In this document: one piece after another, positions 8,351-15,964 of the stretch
How the letters are laid out: the number at the start of each line of letters is the position of its first letter
Position numbering within the stretch: the first letter of the stretch is position 1
NCBI RefSeq assembly: GCF_002860255.1
Contig: NZ_PGVE01000027.1
Coordinates: 1-33,042, forward strand
From: Neobacillus cucumis
Lineage (GTDB): Bacteria; Bacillota; Bacilli; Bacillales; Cytobacillaceae
Length of the DNA stretch: 33,042 nucleotides
Reading direction: 5' to 3'
Position numbers and translations under genes: made by a program
Notes under the pieces: generated by a model
Databases searched by the model: none
Told to the model about the DNA's origin: nothing
The model's input: the letters and a program-made list of their open reading frames with translations, nothing else

Positions 8351-8470
8351 TTGAGTTATTCCGTAGACCCGGACCCAAGTAGGCGGGAGGAAGTCAATGT
8401 GATCTTAGAATTGATTGAATTGAATATCAGAATATCAACTCTTAAAAAGGTTGTTGGCTTCCTCGAATAA
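8351..8470 (+). CDS. 39-residue mini-protein ahead of the CorA-type gene
   Basis: A short reading frame starts at TTG 8351 with AAAGGGAG (8334-8341) 9 nt upstream, and stops with TAA at 8468-8470. The product begins MSYSVDPDPSRREEVNVILE and continues as an amphipathic helix ending KKVVGFLE. It has no signal peptide. It ends 21 bp before the CorA-type start, suggesting one transcript. Good ribosome site, sensible composition and tight packing argue that it is real. An in-frame TTG at 8342 abuts the ribosome site and is less likely. Function unknown. Confidence 0.6.
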   Translation: MSYSVDPDPSRREEVNVILELIELNIRISTLKKVVGFLE

Positions 8471-8491
8471 AGTAATTGAGGGGGTTTTGCC

Positions 8492-9430
8492 ATGTTAGAA
8501 ATTTATAAAAGCACCGATACAAGGGTTCTTGAACAGGTTGACGTTGTTTCAAAAGGCTGCTGGGTGAATATGTATGCACCAACTGCAGAAGAAATCAATA
8601 AGGTTTCAAATGATGCTCAGGTTGATGTAGATATTATAAAAGATGCGCTGGATGATGAAGAACGTCCAAGGATTGAACGTGACGATGGCCGAGTTTATAT
8701 CATTGTTGACTTTCCCTATATTGTCCACGATGATTCAGGCCTTGCTGTGTACGAAACCATTCCGATTGGCATCATATTAACTGAGGATAATATAATTACA
8801 GTTTCGTTAAAGGATTCCCCAATTATTGAAGAATTCCGGAAGAATCGAGTGAAAGAGTTCTTTACGTTTAAAAAGACACGCTTTGCCTTGCAAATACTGT
8901 TTGTGATTTCATCTTATTATCTTCGTTATCTAAAGCAAATTAATAAGAAAACAAATGAAATTGAACGCGAAGTACATCAATCCTTAAAAAATAAAGAGCT
9001 TTATGCTTTTCTTGCTTTGGAAAAAAGTTTGGTATACTTTACCACTTCTTTGAAATCAAATAAAGTAGTTCTTGATAAAATTTTGCGTTTTAATTATTTA
9101 AAAATGTATGAAGAGGACAAAGATTTATTAGAAGACGTCATAATCGAAAAGACTCAGGCAATCGAAATGGCGGAAACGTACCGATCCATCTTATCAGGTA
9201 TGATGAATGCTTTTGCTTCGATCATTTCAAATAATTTGAACATCGTCATGAAGTTTTTAACTTCGATTACGATTATTTTATCTTTCCCAACGATGGTGGC
9301 AAGTTTTTACGGAATGAATGTGGATATTCCCTTTCAGCATGCGACTCATTCGTATGCCATTCCATTAGTCATCTCCGCATTTCTAACCAGTTTAACAGCG
9401 TTTATTTTTTGGAAAAAGAAATATTTCTAG
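8492..9430 (+). CDS. CorA-family magnesium/divalent-cation transporter
   Basis: A 312-residue protein with a large N-terminal cytoplasmic alpha/beta domain, a long helical stalk (about 125-235) and two C-terminal membrane helices. The CorA signature Y-GMN (ASFYGMNVD, near residue 274) sits at the end of the first helix, and the protein ends with the basic tail KKKYF. CorA pentamers form Mg2+ channels and some relatives move Co, Ni or Zn. Ribosome site GAGGGGG lies upstream of ATG 8492. Its association with a CDF exporter suggests a divalent-cation homeostasis group, but a shared transcript with the CDF gene is not proven. Confidence 0.88.
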   Translation: MLEIYKSTDTRVLEQVDVVSKGCWVNMYAPTAEEINKVSNDAQVDVDIIKDALDDEERPRIERDDGRVYIIVDFPYIVHDDSGLAVYETIPIGIILTEDNIITVSLKDSPIIEEFRKNRVKEFFTFKKTRFALQILFVISSYYLRYLKQINKKTNEIEREVHQSLKNKELYAFLALEKSLVYFTTSLKSNKVVLDKILRFNYLKMYEEDKDLLEDVIIEKTQAIEMAETYRSILSGMMNAFASIISNNLNIVMKFLTSITIILSFPTMVASFYGMNVDIPFQHATHSYAIPLVISAFLTSLTAFIFWKKKYF

Positions 9431-9433
9431 ATT

Positions 9434-9462
9434 ACCAGTCTCTCGTTAGGCTGGTTTTTTTT
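9434..9462 (+). terminator. Intrinsic terminator of the CorA-type gene
   Basis: ACCAG (9434-9438) pairs with CTGGT (9451-9455), with additional CT/AG pairing inside, followed by a run of eight T residues. It starts 3 bp after the stop codon. Confidence 0.82.
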
Positions 9463-9527
9463 ATGGAATTATTAATTTTTTTAAAATTTTCCCAACTTAT
9501 TCAGATGAACTTTTCTTATATTGCTAT

Positions 9528-9563
9528 ATTGGTACGAATATAATTTACCGCAGGTCTATTGGT
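9528..9563 (+). promoter_or_regulatory. Protease promoter region with two TATTGGT boxes
   Basis: A perfect TATAAT -10 lies at 9539-9544, but the sequence 17 bp upstream (TTATAT) is a poor -35, as in activator-dependent promoters. The heptamer TATTGGT occurs at 9528-9534 (in the -35/-10 spacer) and again at 9557-9563. TGGTAC (9530-9535) and GTACCA (9567-9572) also form an inverted pair. The same heptamer occurs inverted upstream of the neighbouring regulator at 10920-10926. Regulatory use is inferred. Confidence 0.4.
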
Positions 9564-9592
9564 TCTGTACCATTTTAGAAAGGGGAGTTTGG

Positions 9593-10849
9593 ATGAGAAA
9601 AAGGAGAACATGGGGTGCAATTATTTTAAGTGCTGTGATGGGGGTTTCAATGTTTGCTACTGCGGCATTTGGGCAGCAAGTTCAAACGAATGAAACTTAT
9701 CGTGTGCTGATTAAGGGGGCAGCGTCTGAGAAGGCAAAAGCGAAAGCAAGCTACGGTGTCCGCTGGGATTTTGCAGCAAATGGATTTACAACGACGGTGA
9801 ACGCCCAGCAATATCAAGCACTTCTTCATAACAAAAATTTAACCGTTGAAAGAGTTCCTGAGGTTCATATAGCAACTGTTCAAGAAGCGGCAGCAAAACC
9901 GGGTGGAACTGCCGGCACCGCACCTAGCGATCAAACTCCATGGGGAATACAAGCCATTTATAATGATCCAGCCATTACAAGTACATCTGGTGGCAGCGGT
10001 ATAAAGGTTGCCGTTCTAGATACAGGAGTATATAAAAACCATGCAGATTTAGCTGGCAGTCTGGAGCAATGTCAGGATTTTTCACAAATGAAAGTTTCCT
10101 GGGTTGATGGAACCTGTTCCGATGGAAATGGGCACGGTACTCATGTTTCTGGTACCGTATTAGCGAATGGCGGCAGTACTGGCAAGGGAATTTATGGGGT
10201 GGCACCAGAGGCAAAACTATGGTCATATAAAGTATTAAACGATCGCGGCAGCGGCTATTCTGATGACATTGCTGCAGCCATCCGTAAGGTAGCAGATCAG
10301 GCATCTGGCTTAAAGGTGATTATCTCCATGTCACTTGGTTCAAGCACAAAGGATTCACTTATTTCTGATGCGGTCGACTATGCCTATAGTAAAGGCGTCC
10401 TGATTATTGCAGCCGCGGGAAATGATGGCTCTGCTGATAACACGATAGGATATCCAGGAGGATTAGTCAATGCGGTAGCTGTTGCTGCATTAGAAAATGT
10501 TCAGCAAAATGGTACTTATCGGGTAGCCGATTTCTCTTCAAGGGGGAATTCTGCTACAGATGGTGACTATGTGATTCAAGAACGGGATGTAGAGGTTTCT
10601 GCTCCTGGAAGAGCAGTTGAATCTACCTGGAATGATGGAGGATATAATACCATTAGCGGCACTTCCATGGCCACTCCACACGTCTCCGGTCTGGCAGCAA
10701 AGATTTGGTCTGCTAATCCATCATGGTCAAATGCTCAGCTGCGGACCGAACTGCAGAATAGAGCAAAGGCGAATGATATAAAAGGCGGCATCAGTTCAGC
10801 GACAGGTGATGATAACGCATCTGGCTTTGGTTTCCCGCGAGTGAAATAA
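9593..10849 (+). CDS. Secreted subtilisin-like serine protease (S8)
   Basis: A 418-residue pre-pro-protease. The signal peptide runs to about residue 27 (basic start, hydrophobic core, AFG before QQ). A propeptide of the I9 type follows (YRVLIKG near 36, NGFTTTVN near 63). The catalytic triad is visible as D143 (VAVLDTGV), H181 (GHGTHVSG) and S358 (SGTSMATPH), with oxyanion N277 (AAAGNDG). C160 and C175 may form a disulfide. The ATG at 9593 is chosen because GAAAGGGGAG is 5-6 nt upstream and the signal peptide begins there. The mature enzyme probably degrades extracellular protein. A terminator follows, then a candidate peptide-responsive regulator. Confidence 0.92.
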   Translation: MRKRRTWGAIILSAVMGVSMFATAAFGQQVQTNETYRVLIKGAASEKAKAKASYGVRWDFAANGFTTTVNAQQYQALLHNKNLTVERVPEVHIATVQEAAAKPGGTAGTAPSDQTPWGIQAIYNDPAITSTSGGSGIKVAVLDTGVYKNHADLAGSLEQCQDFSQMKVSWVDGTCSDGNGHGTHVSGTVLANGGSTGKGIYGVAPEAKLWSYKVLNDRGSGYSDDIAAAIRKVADQASGLKVIISMSLGSSTKDSLISDAVDYAYSKGVLIIAAAGNDGSADNTIGYPGGLVNAVAVAALENVQQNGTYRVADFSSRGNSATDGDYVIQERDVEVSAPGRAVESTWNDGGYNTISGTSMATPHVSGLAAKIWSANPSWSNAQLRTELQNRAKANDIKGGISSATGDDNASGFGFPRVK

Positions 10850-10857
10850 TAGAAAGG

Positions 10858-10905
10858 AAGCTATCCGGATCAGATCTGATTCGGATGGCTTTTATACTAT
10901 TTTAA
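10858..10905 (+). terminator. Intrinsic terminator of the protease gene
   Basis: A long hairpin: AAGCTATCCGGATCAGATC pairs with its downstream counterpart ending GGATGGCTT (about 10858-10891), with only a few wobble or mismatched pairs. A TTTT-ATACTA-TTTT tail follows. Confidence 0.72.
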
Positions 10906-10919
10906 AAAATTCATATTTT

Positions 10920-10926
10920 ACCAATA
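10920..10926 (-). promoter_or_regulatory. Inverted TATTGGT box upstream of the HTH-TPR regulator
   Basis: ACCAATA on the plus strand is the complement of the heptamer found twice at the protease promoter. It lies about 30 bp before a possible -10 (TATAGT, 10957-10962) that has no good -35. It may be an autoregulatory site; short motifs like this can occur by chance. Confidence 0.3.
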
Positions 10927-10998
10927 TTTCAAAATTACTGTTAGGATGATACATAGTATAGTAAAATGGTAATAAAAGAAAGGCAAGCTGGTGGTAGG

Positions 10999-12231
10999 AT
11001 GGAATTCGGATCTCTGATTAAATACTATCGAACCCAAAAAGGAATTACCCAAACAGAGCTTGCGAAAGGAATATGCTCTGTCCCGCATTTAAGTAAAATT
11101 GAAAACAATACAAAAGAGGCAAACGAGGAAACTATTGCTCTATTACTTGAACGGCTCAGCATTAGTCTTGAAGAAATGGAAGAGAAAGAAGAACAAATAA
11201 AAAATCTTCTGCGTGATTTAAGCAATAAAATTAATTTCTTCTTACTAAAAGAAGTCGAAGAAATCTATCAGGAATTAAAAAATATAGAGCACCTCATCCC
11301 TTTTTCCAAACATATATTTATTTGGGAGCTGGCTAAATATCGTTATATGTTATTTAAAGGACTTATAGAGGATGCCGAGTCACAAAGGGATCTATTATAT
11401 AAACAAAAGAAAAATTTTTCCCAACATGAGAGCTATTTATTTCGCTACTATAATGCGATATTCTTAATTTTAAAAGGTCAAAATAAAAACGCAGATAATT
11501 TACTGGATACTTTGTATGTAGAAAATGATCATGATACGACTAGTGGTGAATTTCTTTATCACCGTGCCCTCGTAAAAAGTTCACTTGAACAATCGGGGCA
11601 TGCCATCCATTTTGGGAAAATGGCCCTCCAAATTTACATGAATCAGCATAACTTTTTACGTATTTTGCACACGTTAATGCTCTTAGGCATTAGTTACACT
11701 CATTCTAAAATTTATGAGGAAGCAGAAGGGTGTTTCCAGCATTTAATTCGTAATGCAGAATTGTTAAAAGAAGAAAAAATGCTTCCTCAAATTTATCACA
11801 ACATGGGATTTTTACAAAATAAAATGAATAATAACACGAAAGCACTTTTTTATTATGAAAAAAGTTTGGCCCTTCAACAGAGCTGTAATGAGCATTATTT
11901 AGTTACGCTTTATTCTATTGGTGAAATTTATTTCGCACAGGAATCCGCCGAGAAAGCAAAAAATAGTTTTCAGAAAGTTCAGTCACTTGCAAAAGAACTG
12001 GGGAGTAAAAAGTATCGTCTTTTGGCAGATTTTTATTTATTTCATTTGGCTTCACCGCAAAAAGCGTTTAAATACTTAGAAGCAAAAGTTATTCCTTATT
12101 TTGAAGAGACGAATGAACCGATTGATTTCCTTACCCGCTTTTATAAAATGCTATCGGATTACTACCATGAAAACGGAATGCTCCACAAAGCAATGAGTTA
12201 TCTAAATAAAATAACAGGAGGATTATTATGA
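10999..12231 (+). CDS. RNPP-type regulator: XRE HTH plus TPR repeats (NprR/PlcR-like)
   Basis: A 410-residue cytoplasmic regulator. Residues about 1-60 form an XRE helix-turn-helix (TQTELAKGICSVPHLSKIEN). The rest is helical with tetratricopeptide-like repeats, for example MLPQIYHNMGFLQNKMNN and ALFYYEKSLAL. Size and layout match the Rap/NprR/PlcR/PrgX group, in which the TPR domain binds a re-imported signalling peptide. ATG 10999 has GGTGG just upstream; an in-frame ATG at 10966 lacks a ribosome site. The stop codon overlaps the start of a 48-residue exported pro-peptide gene (ATGA), the arrangement expected of a receptor-signal pair. The subtilisin-like protease upstream is a plausible target, as NprR and PlcR control secreted enzymes. 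Confidence 0.85.
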   Translation: MEFGSLIKYYRTQKGITQTELAKGICSVPHLSKIENNTKEANEETIALLLERLSISLEEMEEKEEQIKNLLRDLSNKINFFLLKEVEEIYQELKNIEHLIPFSKHIFIWELAKYRYMLFKGLIEDAESQRDLLYKQKKNFSQHESYLFRYYNAIFLILKGQNKNADNLLDTLYVENDHDTTSGEFLYHRALVKSSLEQSGHAIHFGKMALQIYMNQHNFLRILHTLMLLGISYTHSKIYEEAEGCFQHLIRNAELLKEEKMLPQIYHNMGFLQNKMNNNTKALFYYEKSLALQQSCNEHYLVTLYSIGEIYFAQESAEKAKNSFQKVQSLAKELGSKKYRLLADFYLFHLASPQKAFKYLEAKVIPYFEETNEPIDFLTRFYKMLSDYYHENGMLHKAMSYLNKITGGLL

Positions 12232-12374
12232 AGAAAATGGTTGTCCTACTACTTTCCATCTCATTCCTTTTTCCTTTTGCATCCCATACGATTGTAAAAA
12301 GTGAAAATGTATCCAATACTCAAAACTTTGCGTATGAAGGGCCATCAGGTCCGCCAATTCTTCCTCCAGTTTGA
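12228..12374 (+). CDS. Signalling pro-peptide (48 aa) paired with the RNPP regulator
   Basis: A very short gene whose ATG overlaps the regulator's TGA by 4 nt (ATGA), with AGGAGG (12216-12221) 6 nt upstream. The product starts MKKMVVLLLSISFLFPFASH, a typical Sec export signal. A polar linker (about 24-36) follows, and it ends EGPSGPPILPPV. This is the architecture of PapR, NprX and PhrA-type precursors: export, proteolytic trimming, re-import of a short C-terminal peptide through an oligopeptide permease, and binding to the TPR regulator. The proline-rich C terminus differs from the NprX and PapR peptides I know. The mature form cannot be read from sequence; the last 5 to 10 residues are the best guess. 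A strong terminator follows at once. Confidence 0.82.
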   Translation: MKKMVVLLLSISFLFPFASHTIVKSENVSNTQNFAYEGPSGPPILPPV

Positions 12375-12385
12375 TCATGTGTATT

Positions 12386-12417
12386 AAAAATCCCTGATTT
12401 TTCAGGGATTTTTTTTA
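12386..12417 (+). terminator. Strong intrinsic terminator of the regulator/pro-peptide operon
   Basis: TCCCTGA (12391-12397) pairs with TCAGGGA (12402-12408) around a TTTT loop. The stem is extended by A-T pairs and followed by at least eight T residues. Confidence 0.92.
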
Positions 12418-12487
12418 TTTATTGGAATGATTGACAACTGAAGACAGAAAATAAATAAAAGTTATTTTAATAGGAGCTTATAATCAA

Positions 12488-13663
12488 ATGTTTCGTTTAA
12501 AAGAGTTTGAGAACGATAAACAGATCTGTATGAATTTCGAGGACGATCGGGATCGATTTCAAGGGGCGGTTGTCCCGCCGATTTTTCAAAACACCTTGTT
12601 TACTTATCCCTCCCTGGGTGATTTGGTTGAGGCTGTAAAGGAAGAAAAAAACCATTATGTATATGGAAGAGGAACCAATCCAACCGTCGAAATTGTAGAA
12701 AAGAAACTAGCAGCGTTGGAACGAGGAGAAGACTGCAAGACCTTTGGTTCTGGAATGGCAGCTATCAGTGCAGCCATTATTAATAGCGTTCAAAGCGGAG
12801 ACCATATTCTTTGCGTTAGTAATTTATATTACTCCACAATGGAACTTATAAAATATTTGGGAAAGTTTAATATTAGTCACTCAGTTGTATATTCTACAAA
12901 TACAGAGGAAATTCTTAAGGCCATTCAATCCAACACGAAAGTTATCTTTCTTGAAAGTCCTACAGATTTAAAATTTCGCTTGATTGATCTTGAAGAGATT
13001 AGCAAGCTGGCAAAGGAAAAGGGAATTCGGACGATTATCGATAATACATGGGCGACTCCCTTATTTCAAAAACCATTAATGTTTGGAATCGATATCGTGG
13101 TGCATTCCGCGGCAAAATACCTTGGCGGGCACAGTGATGTCCTAGGCGGTGCGTTAATTACAAGTAAAAAGATCATGAAGTCTTTATTTAATAAGGAATA
13201 TTTACTAATGGGTGCCGCAATGCCGCCATCTGAAGGGGCGTTATTGTTGAGGGGATTACGTACTTTGCCATTACGAATGCTGTCCCATCAGGAGAATGCA
13301 TTAAAAGTAGCAGAGTATTTAGAGTCCCATTCTAAAATAGCCAAAGTTCATTTTCCAGGACTTGAATCCCATCCAGATTATGGCCTAGGGAAAAAGCAAT
13401 TAGCGGGTTACAGCGGTTTAATGAGCATGGAATTAACGGAAGCCAATTACCGCCAAGTGGAAAAAGTGATTAACAAAATGAAAGCTTTTAAAATAGGGGT
13501 TTCGTTTGGATCGTTTGAAAGTCTAGTGATGTCTCCTAACCTAAGCAACAATGCAGGACAGCTGCTTGAGGAGAATATCAGTCCAGGAATCATCCGACTT
13601 GCGGTGGGTCTTGAGGATGTCAATGTTCTGCTCCGTGATTTAGAACAGTCATTAAGTGATTAA
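12488..13663 (+). CDS. Divergent Cys/Met-metabolism PLP enzyme (trans-sulfuration fold)
   Basis: A 391-residue fold-type I PLP enzyme of the MetB/MetC/MetI family. The cofactor lysine is probably K210 in HSAAKYLGGHSD. The YGRGTNPT motif (59-66), used in these enzymes to hold the PLP phosphate of the neighbouring subunit, is present. Other signatures are altered: YGGT is replaced by YYST (about 114-117), and the usual ETPTNP becomes ESPTDL (155-160), so the conserved Asn is lost. Its reaction may therefore not be standard cystathionine or homocysteine chemistry. A TTGACA lies at 12431-12436 but its -10 is unclear. TAGGAG lies about 12 nt before the ATG. True metI and metC are at 27588-29887. 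Confidence 0.75.
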   Translation: MFRLKEFENDKQICMNFEDDRDRFQGAVVPPIFQNTLFTYPSLGDLVEAVKEEKNHYVYGRGTNPTVEIVEKKLAALERGEDCKTFGSGMAAISAAIINSVQSGDHILCVSNLYYSTMELIKYLGKFNISHSVVYSTNTEEILKAIQSNTKVIFLESPTDLKFRLIDLEEISKLAKEKGIRTIIDNTWATPLFQKPLMFGIDIVVHSAAKYLGGHSDVLGGALITSKKIMKSLFNKEYLLMGAAMPPSEGALLLRGLRTLPLRMLSHQENALKVAEYLESHSKIAKVHFPGLESHPDYGLGKKQLAGYSGLMSMELTEANYRQVEKVINKMKAFKIGVSFGSFESLVMSPNLSNNAGQLLEENISPGIIRLAVGLEDVNVLLRDLEQSLSD

Positions 13664-13690
13664 ACCTTTTATGGAAAGCAGGTGACTTTT

Positions 13691-13876
13691 TTGAGAGATC
13701 AAGAACAGAATCAACTGTTTCACGATGAAGAATGGGAAAAAGAGGCGATGAAAAAGCTTTACGGTGTTGAGGCGGAAATGAGTCTCCAGACGGCCCGCTT
13801 TGCCACAACGGAAAATCCACTTTTAACGGAATATCAACAAGAGAGAAACGAAAATGACAATCATCCTCTTGAATGA
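13691..13876 (+). CDS. Small charged protein (61 aa), unknown function
   Basis: The TTG at 13691 is preferred because AGGTGA (13680-13685) lies 5 nt upstream. A GTG at 13682 would lie within that site. The product is rich in Glu, Asn and Gln, with one predicted helix (EEWEKEAMKKLYGVEAEM) and a disordered tail ending NDNHPLE. It has no signal or membrane segment. It follows the PLP enzyme by 27 bp and may be co-transcribed with it. Not recognised. Confidence 0.55.
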   Translation: MRDQEQNQLFHDEEWEKEAMKKLYGVEAEMSLQTARFATTENPLLTEYQQERNENDNHPLE

Positions 13877-13941
13877 AATGATTCTATAAATGGGTATCCT
13901 AATAGCATGTGTTTGACTTTATGACGAGGTAGGAGGATATC

Positions 13942-14340
13942 ATGGAATCATTTGTAGTTGGGTTTCACCAAGAAGATAATGTGGACAGCATGCAAATACA
14001 AAAAATAAATCAAGAGGAATTTAACAAAGCAACGGAAGGCGGGACAAGGCATTTATTCGAGCTTGATACCAATATTGGCTTTTTTGTCTTTTTTGATGCG
14101 GCAGACATTGATGGGAATCTCTCTTACATGGTCTTACAATATGAAGAGGATAATGAAGACCCAGTCGGCTGTTATTCTTTTCAACTGAAAGACTTCTATG
14201 AATTTATGGCGCTATATTTAAATGACCTTCAATTCAGTGAGGAAGAAGACGAAGAGGAAGAACAAGAGTATGGTCCGATTCACCATCTTGCCCATTTGCT
14301 GCTTCATATCGTGGAAGCTGGAAGGGATCTTAAAGTTTAA
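13942..14340 (+). CDS. Acidic cytosolic protein (132 aa), unknown function
   Basis: A soluble acidic protein, with TAGGAGG upstream of ATG 13942. The first 90 residues look like a compact alpha/beta domain with beta strands (HLFELDTNIGFFVFFDA, LSYMVLQYEED). A run of glutamate and aspartate follows (about 98-109), then a helix with HHLAHLLLHIVEAG. Proteins of this type are simply labelled cytosolic protein in Bacillus genomes. No catalytic motif is visible. It ends at a bidirectional terminator shared with the convergent exporter gene. Confidence 0.7.
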   Translation: MESFVVGFHQEDNVDSMQIQKINQEEFNKATEGGTRHLFELDTNIGFFVFFDAADIDGNLSYMVLQYEEDNEDPVGCYSFQLKDFYEFMALYLNDLQFSEEEDEEEEQEYGPIHHLAHLLLHIVEAGRDLKV

Positions 14341-14345
14341 AAAAC

Positions 14346-14378
14346 AAAGCACTGGCCGGATGAGGTCAGTGCTTTTTT
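14346..14378. terminator. Bidirectional intrinsic terminator
   Basis: AAAGCACTG (14346-14354) pairs with CAGTGCTTT (14367-14375), with inner CC/GG pairs. Six T residues follow on the plus strand and T residues also occur on the minus side, so it serves both convergent genes. Confidence 0.87.
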
Positions 14379-14384
14379 AGTATC

Positions 14385-15902
14385 TTACCCTTTTGCTTGT
14401 TTCTTGCTCACTTGTACACGGGCGTTCCCCATGAAAAAGATAGTAATTGCAGCAAGTGCAATAGGGATCAATGTCAGCATAAAGGTATGTGTAATGGAAT
14501 CGGACATCGCATGAATAATTTTTTCTAAGATAAAGTCAGGTATCTTTGCCCGTTCACTTGCCTGGAAAATTTGGCGGGGGTCCCCCATTTGAAAATGCTG
14601 TCCGCCGCCTCCCTGCATGCCTTTGAATGCCTCTTGTAGTTTATCAGTAAACCTATTACCTTGCAGCGTTCCAAAAATGGTGACACCAAGTGTCATTCCA
14701 AAGGAGCGTAAAAAAGCGTTGGTAGAGTTAGCTGTTCCCCGATATTGCGGCTCCAAATTGTGCATCGAAGCAGTTGGAAGCAAGGAGAATGAAAACCCGA
14801 CCCCAAATCCAACTAGAATCATAAAAATGGTCAATAAGTAGCGAGGGGTGTCAACGGTCATTGTACCAAGTAAATACATACCGGCTACATAGGATATAAT
14901 GGACAATATCATCAAATTACGGAAAGACGTTTTTGTAAGAAAGATTCCCCCAACTGAACTGCCTGCTACAGAACCTAACATCATTGGAGTTAAAATTAAC
15001 CCAGCATTCTTAGCGGTACCACCATAGACAGCCTGAACAAAAATTGGAATAAACACGGTTAAAATAATAAATGTTCCTCCATATAGGAAGGACAATAGTT
15101 GCGAGGAGGCAAACAAACGCCGCCTAAAAAGCCAGAGCGGTAAAATCGGTTCTGCTGCCTTGAATTCGGCAAAGAAGAAGGCAATAAAAAAGATTAAAAA
15201 GCTGGCAAATAAACCAATGATTTGCACCGAATCCCAGTCATATTCCTTACCGCCTAACTCGAGGGCAAACATTAGACTGACAACAGAAATAACAAGTGTA
15301 ACTGCACCTAGATAGTCAATCTTTTGCTTTGAATGCTGTAATGATTCATGATAATAGCGGACAATTAAAATAATAGAGACAATGCCTATCGGTACGTTTA
15401 CATAAAAAACCCAATGCCAGCTAATATAATCCGTAATATATGCCCCTAGTAATGGTCCCAACACACTGGAGGCACCAAATACGGCACCGAGCAGACCCGT
15501 CATTTTTCCACGGTTTTCTGGCGGAAAAATGTCAAAAACAATGGTAAAAGCAATCGGCATAAGGGCTCCTCCGCCAATTCCCTGAATCGCACGATAAATA
15601 CTTAATTGCACGATACTCTGGGCAAGTCCGCATAGAGCGGAACCAACCAAGAAGACAATCAATCCAAAGAGAAAGAAACGTTTTCTTCCGTACATATCGG
15701 ATAACTTTCCGAAGATAGGCATCCCCGCCATGACGGCGACCATATAGGCTGATGTAACCCAAACAAATTTGTCAAAACCACCGAGATCCGAGACAATTGT
15801 TCCCATCGCGGTTGCAACAATGGTATTATCCATTGCCGACATTAAAATAGCGAGGAGCAGCCCTGCTACTACAGGCTTAAGATTAGTATCCTGTTTGATC
15901 AT
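14385..15902 (-). CDS. DHA2-family (14-TM) MFS multidrug exporter
   Basis: A 505-residue major facilitator with about fourteen helices, the size of EmrB/QacA-type drug/proton antiporters. The first helix has the DHA2-like MSAMDNTIVATAMGTI. Motif A is GKLSDMYGRKR (about 63-73) and motif C is GASSVLGPLLGAYI (about 143-156). A glycine/glutamine-rich loop (MQGGGGQHFQMGD) precedes the last helices, as in related Bacillus proteins. AAGGAG is about 8 nt upstream of ATG 15902. It probably expels hydrophobic or cationic drugs; the substrate is unknown. The VOC gene upstream ends in its own terminator, so the exporter is likely a separate unit. Confidence 0.88.
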   Translation of the reverse strand: MIKQDTNLKPVVAGLLLAILMSAMDNTIVATAMGTIVSDLGGFDKFVWVTSAYMVAVMAGMPIFGKLSDMYGRKRFFLFGLIVFLVGSALCGLAQSIVQLSIYRAIQGIGGGALMPIAFTIVFDIFPPENRGKMTGLLGAVFGASSVLGPLLGAYITDYISWHWVFYVNVPIGIVSIILIVRYYHESLQHSKQKIDYLGAVTLVISVVSLMFALELGGKEYDWDSVQIIGLFASFLIFFIAFFFAEFKAAEPILPLWLFRRRLFASSQLLSFLYGGTFIILTVFIPIFVQAVYGGTAKNAGLILTPMMLGSVAGSSVGGIFLTKTSFRNLMILSIISYVAGMYLLGTMTVDTPRYLLTIFMILVGFGVGFSFSLLPTASMHNLEPQYRGTANSTNAFLRSFGMTLGVTIFGTLQGNRFTDKLQEAFKGMQGGGGQHFQMGDPRQIFQASERAKIPDFILEKIIHAMSDSITHTFMLTLIPIALAAITIFFMGNARVQVSKKQAKG

Positions 15903-15916
15903 ATAAATCTCCTTTC

Positions 15917-15948
15917 AAAAAAAAGAGGCTTTTTGACAAGCCTCTTTT
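15917..15948 (-). terminator. Intrinsic terminator of the VOC gene
   Basis: On the minus strand AAAAGAGGCT pairs with AGCCTCTTTT (15921-15948) around an 8-nt loop, followed by eight T residues. It lies in the 62-bp gap before the DHA2 exporter. Confidence 0.88.
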
Positions 15949-15964
15949 CTATCTCTTATCAGGA

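Noticed and set aside
9975..10304. 109-codon frame antisense to the protease
   Set aside because: It is wholly inside a clear subtilase gene, has no ribosome site, and its composition is typical of an antisense shadow.
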